From contig DAHYHI010000015.1 in the NCBI GenBank assembly GCA_027391075.1, positions 124,001 through 188,000 of the forward strand: a stretch of DNA of 64,000 nucleotides, written 5' to 3'. Shown in pieces: positions 16,697 through 24,817 of this stretch. Every line of letters starts with the position of its first letter. Positions within the stretch are counted from its first letter, which is position 1. Source of the stretch: JAJZAM01 sp027391075. Its GTDB lineage: Bacteria > Actinomycetota > Acidimicrobiia > Acidimicrobiales > Palsa-688. The position numbers were made by a program, and so were the translations under genes. Under the pieces are notes generated by a model that was not told the DNA's origin, ran no database searches, and worked only from the letters and a program-made list of their open reading frames with translations.

Positions 16697-18987
16697 TGCC
16701 CGAACAGCCTGTAGAGGTCGAGACTGTCGAAGACCGAGACGTCGAAGCGGCCGGCCCCGCAAGCGAATCGGTCGGCCTAGCCGCCGTGACCAGCGCTCTG
16801 CGCTTATCGGGACGGGAGATGGGCGTGCGGCGCTCCCTTGCGACCCTTCTGAAGGTGAATCACGCTGATGGTTTCGACTGCCCCAGCTGCGCGTGGCCCG
16901 ACCCCGACCCAGAGAGCCGGAAACTCGCCGAGTTCTGCGAGAACGGAGCCCGGGCGGTGGCATGGGAAGCAACGCGCAAGCAGGTCGGGCGGGACTTCTT
17001 CTCCGGGCATTCCATCGACGAACTGAGGTCACGCTCCGACATGTGGCTCGAAGAGCAGGGCCGGCTGGTGGAACCGATGCACCTCGCCCCCGGCGCCGAG
17101 CACTACAGGCCGATCCCCTGGGACGAGGCTTTCAGCCTCGTCGCTGACCGCCTCCGGTCGCTGCAACATCCAGACAAGGCGGCCTTCTACACCAGCGGCA
17201 GGGCAAGCAACGAAGCTGCGTTCGTCTACCAGCTGCTGGCCCGCCGGCTAGGCACGAACAACCTCCCTGACTGTTCCAACATGTGCCACGAGTCCAGTGG
17301 CGCCGCCCTCTCGGAGACCATCGGAATAGGCAAAGGCTGTGTGAGTCTCCAAGATATAGAGAACCACGCCGACATGATCATGGTCGTAGGCCAGAACCCT
17401 GGCACGTGTCACCCGAGAATGCTCACCTCACTTGAGAAAGCAAAACGCAGGGGAGCTTCAATAATCGCGGTGAACCCGCTGCCGGAGGCAGGCCTCGGAC
17501 GTTTCCGTAACCCCCAGACACCTCGTGGTCTCCTCGGCCGGGGAACGATCTTGGCCGACGAGCACCTCGCGGTGAGGATCAACGGGGATCTCGCCCTGTT
17601 CGCGGGGCTCAACAAGGCACTAGTCGAAATAGACACGCAAGCCGGCGGGGTCCTCGACACAGAGTTCATCGACCGCTACTGCGACGGCTTCGACGCAACC
17701 CGCAGAGCCTGGCAGGACCTCGACTGGGAGCAGATCGAAACCCAGAGTGGCGTCCCCAAGAGCGGTATTTACGCCTTGGCACGTCGGGTTACGGCGTCCT
17801 CGTCTGTGACGGTGTGCTGGGCGATGGGCCTCACCCAGCACAAGAACGCCGTCGCGACTATCCAGGAGATCGTCAACTTCCTTCTCCTGCGGGGAAATAT
17901 CGGCAGGCCAGGTGCGGGCCCAGCGCCGATTCGCGGTCACAGCAACGTGCAAGGTGACCGGACGATGGGCATATGGGAGCGCATGCCCGACACTTTTCTC
18001 GACGCCCTCGGCCGGGAGTTCGGCTTCGACGCACCTCGCAAGGTAGGTTTCGACACCGTTGAGACGATCCGAGCTATGCGGGACGGCCTCATCGACGTGT
18101 TCTTCGCCCTTGGCGGCAACTTCGTCGCTGCCACACCGGACACCGAAGTCACCGCCAATGCCATGGCGAACTGCTCCTTGACCGTCCATGTAGCTACGAA
18201 ACTGAACCGGTCCCACCTGTATCACGGACGGGAAGCATTGATACTCCCCTGCCTGGGGCGCTCCGAACGCGACGTCAGCGAAGCCGGCGACCAGTTCGTA
18301 ACGGTGGAGGACTCGATGAGCGTGGTACACAGCTCGCGGGGGTCGGTCGAGCCCGTATCGCCCCAGCTACGCAGCGAAGTGGCGATCGTGTGCTCCGTAG
18401 CCGAAAAGCTCTTCGGCGATGAGATCGAATGGGGCAATATGGCACGTGACTACCGAATCATCAGGTCCCATATCAGCCGTGTGGTACCGGGCTTTCACGC
18501 CTTCGAACCCCGTGTTACCAAGCCTGGGGGGTTCGTGCTACCAAGACCGCCGGCCGACTCAAGAACTTTCCCTACCGCAACCGGCAAGGCCCGCTTCACG
18601 GTCAACTCCCCGAGCGTCCCACACGTGCCTGAAGGGCACCTTCTGCTACAGACCGTGCGTTCCCACGACCAGTTCAACACCACCGTCTACGGCCTCGCCG
18701 ACCGCTACCGAGGCATTTCCGGGGGACGGCGGGTGGTTTTCGTGAACAGGTCCGACCTCGACGCCGCCAATCTGCGTGACGGGGAAACGGTCGACATCGT
18801 GAGCGTTTGGAGCGACCATGAACGTCGAGCCCGGCGCTTCCGCGTGGTCGAGTATCCGACGCCTCGGGGATGCGCTGCGACTTACTTCCCCGAAGCTAAC
18901 GTCCTGGTCCCTCTCGACGCCACGGCCGACGTCAGCAACACGCCCGTGTCGAAATCGATCGTCGTACGATTGGAACGCTCCACCTGA
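16696..18987 (+). CDS. FdhF/YdeP-family molybdopterin oxidoreductase
   Basis: The 763-residue protein belongs to the molybdopterin (bis-MGD) oxidoreductases related to the formate dehydrogenase alpha chain. The N-terminus has GFDCPSCAWPDPDP (Cys62, Cys65) and Cys81, the YdeP-type variant of the iron-sulfur region. The predicted molybdenum-ligand segment is CSNMCHESSG (Cys197). Other MGD-pocket segments are VVGQNPGTCHPRML, RGNIGRPGAGPAPIRGHSNVQG-like (key GHSNVQGDR) and a C-terminal domain. No twin-arginine signal is seen, so it is cytoplasmic. No selenocysteine codon is present. Substrate is unknown; YdeP has been linked to acid resistance in E. coli. Confidence 0.86.
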   Translation: MPEQPVEVETVEDRDVEAAGPASESVGLAAVTSALRLSGREMGVRRSLATLLKVNHADGFDCPSCAWPDPDPESRKLAEFCENGARAVAWEATRKQVGRDFFSGHSIDELRSRSDMWLEEQGRLVEPMHLAPGAEHYRPIPWDEAFSLVADRLRSLQHPDKAAFYTSGRASNEAAFVYQLLARRLGTNNLPDCSNMCHESSGAALSETIGIGKGCVSLQDIENHADMIMVVGQNPGTCHPRMLTSLEKAKRRGASIIAVNPLPEAGLGRFRNPQTPRGLLGRGTILADEHLAVRINGDLALFAGLNKALVEIDTQAGGVLDTEFIDRYCDGFDATRRAWQDLDWEQIETQSGVPKSGIYALARRVTASSSVTVCWAMGLTQHKNAVATIQEIVNFLLLRGNIGRPGAGPAPIRGHSNVQGDRTMGIWERMPDTFLDALGREFGFDAPRKVGFDTVETIRAMRDGLIDVFFALGGNFVAATPDTEVTANAMANCSLTVHVATKLNRSHLYHGREALILPCLGRSERDVSEAGDQFVTVEDSMSVVHSSRGSVEPVSPQLRSEVAIVCSVAEKLFGDEIEWGNMARDYRIIRSHISRVVPGFHAFEPRVTKPGGFVLPRPPADSRTFPTATGKARFTVNSPSVPHVPEGHLLLQTVRSHDQFNTTVYGLADRYRGISGGRRVVFVNRSDLDAANLRDGETVDIVSVWSDHERRARRFRVVEYPTPRGCAATYFPEANVLVPLDATADVSNTPVSKSIVVRLERST

Positions 18988-18997
18988 GTAGACGCTC

Positions 18998-20158
18998 TCA
19001 GCGCACCGCCCCTGCGCTCCTGAGAGCTTCGATCTCGCCGGGCTCGAAGCCCCATTCGGCGAGAGCTTCGTCAGTGTGGTCTCCAGGGCGAGCCGGGGGG
19101 CCAGACACACCAGGCTCGGTCCTAGAGAAGCGCGGCGCCGGGGCCGGCTGGGTGACCCCGCCCAGCTCTACGAAGGTCCCGCGTGCAACGTTGTGGGGAT
19201 GTCCTGGGGCCTCGTCGGGCTCTAAGACAGGAGCAAAGCAGACGTCGGTGCCTTCGAGGATCCTGCACCACTCGTCGCGGGTCTTGGTTCGCACCAGTTC
19301 GGCCATTCGTTGCTTCATTGCAGGCCACGACTCCCTGTCGTGCTGGTCTGGAAGCGGATCTGCTTGCGCAATAGCCAGGCCGGTGAGCTCGAGCATCTGC
19401 GCGTAGAACTGCGGTTCGATCGAACCGAACGACACATACCGGCCGTCGGCTGTCTCGTAGACCTCGTAGAAGAACGCCCCGGTGTCGAGAAGGTTCGTTC
19501 CGCGCTCACCCCAAGCGCCGGCCCCTCTGAAGCCGTGGATCATTGCGGCCAACAGGGCAGCCCCGTCGACCATTGCAGCGTCGATCACCTGGCCACGGCC
19601 CGATCGCGAAGCTTCGAGGAGGCCGCAGACGACACCGAACGCTAAGAGCATCCCACCCCCTCCAAAGTCGCCAACCAGGTTGAGCGGCGGCACGGGCCGC
19701 TCCCCGTCGCGGCCGATCATAGCCAGAGTTCCGCTGAGAGCTATGTAGTTGATGTCGTGTCCAGCCGCGTTAGCGTACGGACCATCTTGGCCCCAACCGG
19801 TCATCCGCCCGTACACCAGCCTCGGGTTGCGGGCCTCGCAGTCCGAAGGTCCGAGCCCCAGACGTTCGGTGACGCCTGGACGGAAACCCTCTATCAGAGC
19901 GTCGGCCTTTTCGACCAGGCGCAGGACCGTCTCGCGGCCGTCGGGATGTTTGAGGTCGACGCCCACCGAGCGCCTGTTACGTCCGAGCACGTCACCTGAT
20001 GGCCCGCCCGCGGCGGGGTTAGTTTTTGGGCGAACTGCGTCGGCGCGGTCGACGCGTAGAACCTCCGCCCCCATATCCGACAGCATCATCCCGGCAAAGG
20101 GACCTGGCCCGATCCCCGCCAACTCTACGATCCTGAATCCCTGAAGCGGTCCTGGCAC
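18998..20158 (-). CDS. CaiB/BaiF-family CoA transferase, alpha-methylacyl-CoA racemase-like
   Basis: The frame has the family's N-terminal GFRIVELAGIGPGPFAGMML and DMGAEVLRVDR. GHDINYIALSG and LVGDFGGGG correspond to the catalytic His and Asp of M. tuberculosis MCR, which epimerises 2-methylacyl-CoA thioesters. CoA-binding and C-terminal EVYETADGRYVSFGSIEP segments follow. I chose the GTG at 20158 (386 residues), because the frame to 20239 overlaps the upstream gene by 70 bases and lacks family similarity there. It may serve branched-chain or sterol side-chain oxidation (inference). The gene is convergent with the molybdoenzyme, ten bases apart. Confidence 0.85.
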   Translation of the reverse strand: MPGPLQGFRIVELAGIGPGPFAGMMLSDMGAEVLRVDRADAVRPKTNPAAGGPSGDVLGRNRRSVGVDLKHPDGRETVLRLVEKADALIEGFRPGVTERLGLGPSDCEARNPRLVYGRMTGWGQDGPYANAAGHDINYIALSGTLAMIGRDGERPVPPLNLVGDFGGGGMLLAFGVVCGLLEASRSGRGQVIDAAMVDGAALLAAMIHGFRGAGAWGERGTNLLDTGAFFYEVYETADGRYVSFGSIEPQFYAQMLELTGLAIAQADPLPDQHDRESWPAMKQRMAELVRTKTRDEWCRILEGTDVCFAPVLEPDEAPGHPHNVARGTFVELGGVTQPAPAPRFSRTEPGVSGPPARPGDHTDEALAEWGFEPGEIEALRSAGAVR

Positions 20159-20169
20159 GCCGCAGATCT

Positions 20170-20928
20170 TTATCGGTGTTGGAGGCGTCGCGCCAGCGCA
20201 TGGAGACGGACCAGGGCATCCGAGGTCCGGGATCCCCACCAGAACAGGTCTCGCCCGTCCACTAACTCTGCGGGGGCTACCCTTTCGAGTTCGGCCCGGT
20301 GGCGCTCTTTGAATGGGTACGGCTCGGACGGAGCAAGCACCGCGTCGGCTCCGCTCCTAACGACCTGGTCGAGGTGGACGCTCGGATAGCGATCCGCAGA
20401 GTCGGCGAACACGTTCGTCAAGCCCACCGCCTCGAGGAGTGAGCCGCCGTAAGTGTCCGCGCTTATCGTCATCCACGGGCGACGCCAGATCGGCACGAAT
20501 ACCCGCAGTCGCGGAGTACTTCTGCTCGTCGGCAGCCACTCGAGATGATCATGGCTTGCCGCCTCGGCGACGCCGGCTTCGGCTGCGAGAACTTTGAGGG
20601 CCTCTTCTACGTCGTCGAGCGACCTGACAGCAGTCGCCACCACGTTCAGCCCAGCTGCCCTGAGCGCCTCGGCGTCTTCTAAACGATTCTCTTCGCGATC
20701 CATCAGGACTGCGTCGGGCTCCAACGCCGCGATATCGGCGACGTCGGGGTTCTTGGTTCCTCCGACCACGGACACGTTCCAGGCAACCTGCGACCGGTGC
20801 AGGCCAGCCAGGTCACAGAAGCGGGTTACCCCCACCGGCACGACCCCCCAGGAAAGAAGTGTCTCGGTGATTGAGGGTACGAGGCTGACGACTCGGCGCT
20901 GCCCACCCCCACGGGCTACTTGAGTCAC
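20170..20928 (-). CDS. BtuF-like helical-backbone metal/cobalamin-binding protein without signal peptide
   Basis: The 252-residue protein resembles periplasmic binding proteins of the vitamin B12/siderophore type (RRVVSLVPSITETLLSWG at the N-terminus, IAALEPDAVLMDREEN, WRRPWMTISADTYGGSLLEAVGL, VLAPSEPYPF). It lacks any signal peptide or lipobox, and no BtuC/BtuD partners are adjacent. Such proteins recur in actinobacteria as cytoplasmic or orphan forms of unknown role. The GTG start overlaps the upstream stop by four bases (GTGA). Confidence 0.78.
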   Translation of the reverse strand: MTQVARGGGQRRVVSLVPSITETLLSWGVVPVGVTRFCDLAGLHRSQVAWNVSVVGGTKNPDVADIAALEPDAVLMDREENRLEDAEALRAAGLNVVATAVRSLDDVEEALKVLAAEAGVAEAASHDHLEWLPTSRSTPRLRVFVPIWRRPWMTISADTYGGSLLEAVGLTNVFADSADRYPSVHLDQVVRSGADAVLAPSEPYPFKERHRAELERVAPAELVDGRDLFWWGSRTSDALVRLHALARRLQHR

Positions 20929-21617
20929 ATGCGCTCCAAGAGTTGGGTCTTCTTGGCCTGAAACTCTGCGTCGGTGATGACACCCCGCCGGCGCAGCTGG
21001 TCAAGCTGGTCGATCTGCGCGGGAATACTGGCCCGGCCTGCCGGGTCCGTACCGGGTCCGCTAGGGTCGACCCCTTTCCCACCGGGTGGAGTCCACGCTG
21101 GCCCTGCCGGTGCACCTGCCTGGCCGAGCGGCCCGTACGTCCCAGCGCTTCGCCAGGTGGCTAGCTGGATGTAGAGCAGGTTTTGGATCGCCTCGGGATG
21201 GGGAAGGTCCCTGAAGACCTCTGCACTGTCCCTGCCGGGAGACTCGACTGCTATGTCGCCCGCACCCACAACACGGCCTAAGAGGCTCTGGTGGTAGGCG
21301 ACGTTTGAGATGGCGGAGACGGGGATCTCCCGACCCGATCGCGCCAGAAGTCCTCTCCTCTCGACGACGCGCGAGTTCGTCACGATCAGCCTCGTGGATA
21401 CCCAGCGTAGATACCGCAGGCCGAGCCACAAAGCAGCGATGACTACCAAGCCGGCGACAAGCCAGTCCACCACCGACGGAACCCGCTCCATTTTCGCAGC
21501 GATCCCCCCGACGATGCCCACGATCGCAACCGAGAGGGGCCCCGCAAGAAACCACCAGTGGGGTCGTGTATCGACTAGGACTTCCTCCCCGGGTCCCAAG
21601 AACTTGCGCCAGCGCAT
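20925..21617 (-). CDS. Membrane protein with bacterial PH (bPH2) domain and SHOCT tail
   Basis: The protein has two membrane segments in residues about 18-70 (WWFLAGPLSVAIVGIVGG and WLVAGLVVIAALWLGL), a YdbS-type PH domain (ARSGREIPVSAISNVAYHQ, VGAGDIAVES), a Gly/Pro-rich linker and a C-terminal SHOCT motif (LDQLRRRGVITDAEFQAKK). A frame from a TTG at 21722 overlaps the upstream stop by four bases. I prefer the ATG at 21617, because a TAGCGT hexamer sits eight bases before it and the domain begins there. The role is unknown, perhaps membrane or protein scaffolding. Confidence 0.75.
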   Translation of the reverse strand: MRWRKFLGPGEEVLVDTRPHWWFLAGPLSVAIVGIVGGIAAKMERVPSVVDWLVAGLVVIAALWLGLRYLRWVSTRLIVTNSRVVERRGLLARSGREIPVSAISNVAYHQSLLGRVVGAGDIAVESPGRDSAEVFRDLPHPEAIQNLLYIQLATWRSAGTYGPLGQAGAPAGPAWTPPGGKGVDPSGPGTDPAGRASIPAQIDQLDQLRRRGVITDAEFQAKKTQLLERM

Positions 21618-21625
21618 CACCACCA

Positions 21626-21631
21626 ACGCTA
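21626..21631 (-). promoter_or_regulatory. Candidate leaderless -10 of the PH-domain gene
   Basis: TAGCGT on the minus strand ends eight bases before the ATG at 21617. It lies inside the alternative upstream extension. Confidence 0.3.
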
Positions 21632-21718
21632 CCGGGCTACAGAGATGCCCGGGAAGCCACCCGTTGCGCGCGGCGCTGGCGTGCGACCCGGGCACGCCGG
21701 ATTCAGCTGACGCCGGAT

Positions 21719-22672
21719 TCAAGTAGCGCTGGGGGACAGCTCCCTTACAGCTGTGCGGAGGTCGATTCCGGCGGACACGACGGCCAGGGTCACTGTGGTA
21801 ACGCCAGCCTCCAGGTAGGCCTGTACTTGTTCGCGCACGCTCGGCGCGCTCCCATGAAGGATCAGTTCGTCCACGACAGAGTCAGGAATCGCCTCCAGGG
21901 CCGCTTTGCGGTCGCCAGCCTTCCAAGCCGACCACATCGGGCCCAGAAGGTCGCCGCGACCCAGCCACTCGTGGAAAGCCGCGTATACCGGGACGTTTAG
22001 ATACGCAGCGATCATCCGTCTGCCGATCGCCCTGACTGTCGCTTTGTCCTCGGAGGGAAACACGAAGACCCTTGCTACGAGCTGTTTACCTTCCCCTAAC
22101 TCGGTGGCGACCTTGTTCACGTCGGCGGCGGACAGCCAGTTGGTGATGGCGCCATCCGCATCCCGGCCCGCAAGGCGCAGCATTCCCGGCCTCAGCGCCG
22201 CGACGAGTAGCGGCGGAACGACCGCGGGCGGCCTTGCTAACCTGAAACCCTTAACCCGGAACGTGTCGAACTGCTCGTCCACCTTCTCTCCCGCCAAGGC
22301 CAGGCGCAGAAAGCGGACCATGTCACGAGTCCGCTTGTAGGGCTCCTCGAACGAGACGCCGTTCCAACGCTCGACGATGACGTCCGACGATGTTCCGATC
22401 CCGAGAATGAAACGCCCCGGGGCCGCCTCCGCCAAAGCCGCTGCGCTCTGAGCTACCAGGGCCGGGCCGCGGGTAAAGACCGGCACGATCGCCGTTCCCA
22501 GCTTCAGCTTCGACGTCCACGCAGCACTGAGAGCCAGGGGCGTGAAAGCATCCGTGCCGTCAGCTTCGGCGCTCCACACATCGCTATATCCTAGATCCTC
22601 TAGTTCTTGGACCCAGCTTCGGTGCTCGCTTAATGGGATTCCGTCGAAGGGGATGGTAATGCCGTAGCCCAT
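21719..22672 (-). CDS. LLM-class F420-dependent oxidoreductase
   Basis: The 317-residue TIM-barrel flavin/F420 oxidoreductase of the luciferase-like family has the N-terminus MGYGITIPFDG, the typical strand segments LKLGTAIVPVFTRGPALVA and GRFILGIGTSS, and SVREQVQAYLEAGVTTV near the C-terminus. F420 rather than FMN is inferred from similarity to the actinobacterial subclass and from the cofC gene at 57.7 kb. The ATG is fixed by a perfectly spaced TAGCAT hexamer (six bases). It heads a minus run with the PH-domain, BtuF-like and racemase genes. Confidence 0.85.
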   Translation of the reverse strand: MGYGITIPFDGIPLSEHRSWVQELEDLGYSDVWSAEADGTDAFTPLALSAAWTSKLKLGTAIVPVFTRGPALVAQSAAALAEAAPGRFILGIGTSSDVIVERWNGVSFEEPYKRTRDMVRFLRLALAGEKVDEQFDTFRVKGFRLARPPAVVPPLLVAALRPGMLRLAGRDADGAITNWLSAADVNKVATELGEGKQLVARVFVFPSEDKATVRAIGRRMIAAYLNVPVYAAFHEWLGRGDLLGPMWSAWKAGDRKAALEAIPDSVVDELILHGSAPSVREQVQAYLEAGVTTVTLAVVSAGIDLRTAVRELSPSAT

Positions 22673-22678
22673 CGCCAG

Positions 22679-22684
22679 ATGCTA
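22679..22684 (-). promoter_or_regulatory. Leaderless -10 of the LLM oxidoreductase gene
   Basis: TAGCAT on the minus strand is followed by exactly six bases and the ATG. It faces an identical hexamer for the divergent thiolase. Confidence 0.55.
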
Positions 22685-22725
22685 TCTGGCAACTACGCCA
22701 CAAGGCTACACAGTCGACCAGCCGA

Positions 22726-22779
22726 AAGCCCGCAAGCCCGCAAGCCCGCAAGCCCGCAAGCCCGCAAGCCCGCAAGCCG
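22726..22779. repeat. Octamer tandem repeat between divergent promoters
   Basis: Six perfect copies of AAGCCCGC run from 22726 to 22773, with a partial seventh. They fill the space between the -10 hexamers of the LLM oxidoreductase and the thiolase, and cover the thiolase -35 position. A period of eight is not a codon multiple, and it is not within a gene. Confidence 0.9.
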
Positions 22780-22780
22780 G

Positions 22781-22786
22781 TAGCAT
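22781..22786 (+). promoter_or_regulatory. Leaderless -10 of the thiolase gene
   Basis: TAGCAT is followed by six bases (CGGCAC) and the ATG at 22793. The octamer repeat ends one base before it. Confidence 0.55.
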
Positions 22787-22792
22787 CGGCAC

Positions 22793-23968
22793 ATGTCAGA
22801 AGTGGTGATCGTAGAAGCAGTTCGAACTCCGGTGGGACGGCGGGGAGGAGGGCTATCGACAATGCACCCGGCCGACTTGCTCGGTACAGCGCTGCAAGGC
22901 CTATTCGATCGCACAGGACTAGATCCCTCTATAGTCGGCCAGGTCGTCTCCGGCTGTGTCTCACAGGTCGGTGAGCAGTCCTTCAACATCGCCCGGACGG
23001 CCTGGCTGGCCGGAGGTTTCCCGCCCGGGACCGCATGCACCACCGTCGACACGCAGTGTGGCTCGAGCCAGCAGGCGACGAGCATCGCCTCCGCCTTGGT
23101 GGCCTCGGGTGTCGTCGAGATGGCGGTGGCGTGCGGGGTCGAGTCGATGAGTCGCATCCCAATCGGCTCGAACTCTTCCAAGAAGCTCGGCTTGGGCGTC
23201 CCGATCCCCAAGTCGTACTTTTCCCGCTACGAGTTCACGTCACAATTCGAAGGTGCCGAACGGATCGCTAACAAGTGGGGCATAACCCGCGATGACACCG
23301 ACCGGTTCGGCTTCGAGTCACAGTCCAAGGCGGCTCGAGCGTGGGCAGAGGGCCGCTTCGAGACCCAGATCGTCTCGGTGCAAGCCCCCGACACGGACCC
23401 TGACGGCAACCTGACCGGCGATGTTCGCCTCGTAGACAGGGATGAAGGTCTCCGCGAAACCACCCTCGCTGGCCTCGGTGGTCTTCGGCCCGTAGCCCGA
23501 CCGGACGGGGTTCATACGGCCGGGACCTCGTCACAGATCTCCGACGGCGCAGGTGCCATCCTGCTGACCACCGAGCACAAGGCGGCCGAGCTCGGCCTGA
23601 CTCCCAAAGCCCGGATCACCCAGACCTGCATGGTAGGGGTCGACCCAGTTACGATGCTCACAGGCCCTATAGACGCTACGCGCTTGATGCTGGAACGGTC
23701 CGGCCTCGCCGTTTCCGACATCGACGTCTTCGAGATCAACGAGGCGTTCGCCTCGGTCGTGCTGGCTTGGCAGGCGGAGGTCGGCGCCGACCCGGCGACG
23801 GTCAACCCTAACGGCGGTGCGATCGCCCTCGGCCATCCTCTCGGCGCTACTGGCGTCGTCTTGGTGACAAAAGCTCTCCACGAGCTCGAGCGCACCGGCG
23901 GGAGGCGGGCGCTGGTGAGCATGTGCTGTGGGGGTGGTCTCGGGACGGGCACGATCATCGAGCGCTGA
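22793..23968 (+). CDS. Thiolase (acetyl-CoA C-acyltransferase)
   Basis: The 391-residue protein has all three thiolase motifs. The nucleophilic Cys is in TVDTQCGSSQQA near residue 88. NEAFASVV and the GGAIALGHPLGATG His motif follow near residue 345, and the C-terminal Cys is in SMCCGGGLGTG. It could act in beta-oxidation or acetoacetyl-CoA synthesis; nearby CoA genes favour degradation (inference). The start is fixed by the -10 six bases upstream. Its TGA is directly followed by the GTG of the next gene, so they form an operon. Confidence 0.93.
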   Translation: MSEVVIVEAVRTPVGRRGGGLSTMHPADLLGTALQGLFDRTGLDPSIVGQVVSGCVSQVGEQSFNIARTAWLAGGFPPGTACTTVDTQCGSSQQATSIASALVASGVVEMAVACGVESMSRIPIGSNSSKKLGLGVPIPKSYFSRYEFTSQFEGAERIANKWGITRDDTDRFGFESQSKAARAWAEGRFETQIVSVQAPDTDPDGNLTGDVRLVDRDEGLRETTLAGLGGLRPVARPDGVHTAGTSSQISDGAGAILLTTEHKAAELGLTPKARITQTCMVGVDPVTMLTGPIDATRLMLERSGLAVSDIDVFEINEAFASVVLAWQAEVGADPATVNPNGGAIALGHPLGATGVVLVTKALHELERTGGRRALVSMCCGGGLGTGTIIER

Positions 23969-24817
23969 GTGTCCTCCCTCCTTGAAGCCCTCGGCCTTCC
24001 GGCCGGCGACCGCCTTTTAATAGTCACCTGCGACGGTCTCGGAATCTGCCACTCCACGAACGTCGCCGTATACAGGGCTTTAAGGGAGGGCATGGCCTCG
24101 TCTGGCACTCTTAACGTCCCCGGCCCTTGGGCCCGTGACGCGGCGGCCCGCTACCGTGGGGAGCAGGTCGGAGTCAGCCTGACATTGATCAGCGAGCACG
24201 ACCTCCTACGGTGGGGGCCGATTACACACAGCCCCTCCCTGCTAGACGGCGACGGAGGCTTCCCCCGCACGCTAGTAGACCTCTGGGAGCACGCGGACAC
24301 CGACGAGGTTCGCCGCGAATGCCGGGCTCAGATCGAGCGGGCCATCTACTGGGGATTCGACGTGACGCACCTGAGCTGCCACCTGGGGGCCCTCGAAGCC
24401 CGCCCTGAGTTCTTCGACGTCGCGCTGGAGTTGGCCAGCGACTTCGGCTTGCCACTCCGGCTCCCGGATGCGAACGCTGAGCGCCTCGCCGGTTTCCCGT
24501 TCCGTTCGATAGCAGCGCAGGCCAACGTCCTCGCCCCGGACCATCTCATCCGGCCGACGTCGACACGGCGACCGTTGCCCACTTTAGAAGCCGTCCTAGC
24601 GGACCTGCAGCCAGGCGTGACCGAGGTTGTGCTCTCCCCCGCCGTCGACAGTGACGAGCTACGCGCCGCCCTTCCGGACTGGCCTTCTAGGATCAGGGAC
24701 TTCGACGCTGTCATGTCGTCGGACTCGCTTCGGGTGCTTTCCAGCCGCCCTGGGGTTCATCTCGGAGGATACCGAGCCCTGCGCAAGCTTCAGCGGCGCC
24801 TGTCGGAGAAGCGCTGA
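23969..24817 (+). CDS. YdjC/ChbG-family carbohydrate deacetylase-like protein
   Basis: The 282-residue protein has the family's barrel and metal-site segments in altered form: LLIVTCDGLGICHSTNVAVYRAL (usual NADDFG becomes TCDGLG), GVSLTLISEHD, and FDVTHLSCHLGALE with the metal-binding His pair. Members remove acetyl groups from N-acetylated sugars. The first Asp of the DD pair is replaced by Cys-Asp, so activity is uncertain. The GTG start abuts the thiolase stop with no space. Its 3' end overlaps the convergent membrane-protein gene by 107 bases. Confidence 0.78.
   Translation: MSSLLEALGLPAGDRLLIVTCDGLGICHSTNVAVYRALREGMASSGTLNVPGPWARDAAARYRGEQVGVSLTLISEHDLLRWGPITHSPSLLDGDGGFPRTLVDLWEHADTDEVRRECRAQIERAIYWGFDVTHLSCHLGALEARPEFFDVALELASDFGLPLRLPDANAERLAGFPFRSIAAQANVLAPDHLIRPTSTRRPLPTLEAVLADLQPGVTEVVLSPAVDSDELRAALPDWPSRIRDFDAVMSSDSLRVLSSRPGVHLGGYRALRKLQRRLSEKR

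Noticed and set aside
16696..18987. Selenocysteine insertion in the FdhF-like gene
   Set aside because: No in-frame TGA; the molybdenum-ligand position is Cys.
22726..22779. Octamer repeat as a CRISPR array
   Set aside because: Units are contiguous, with no spacers, and too short.
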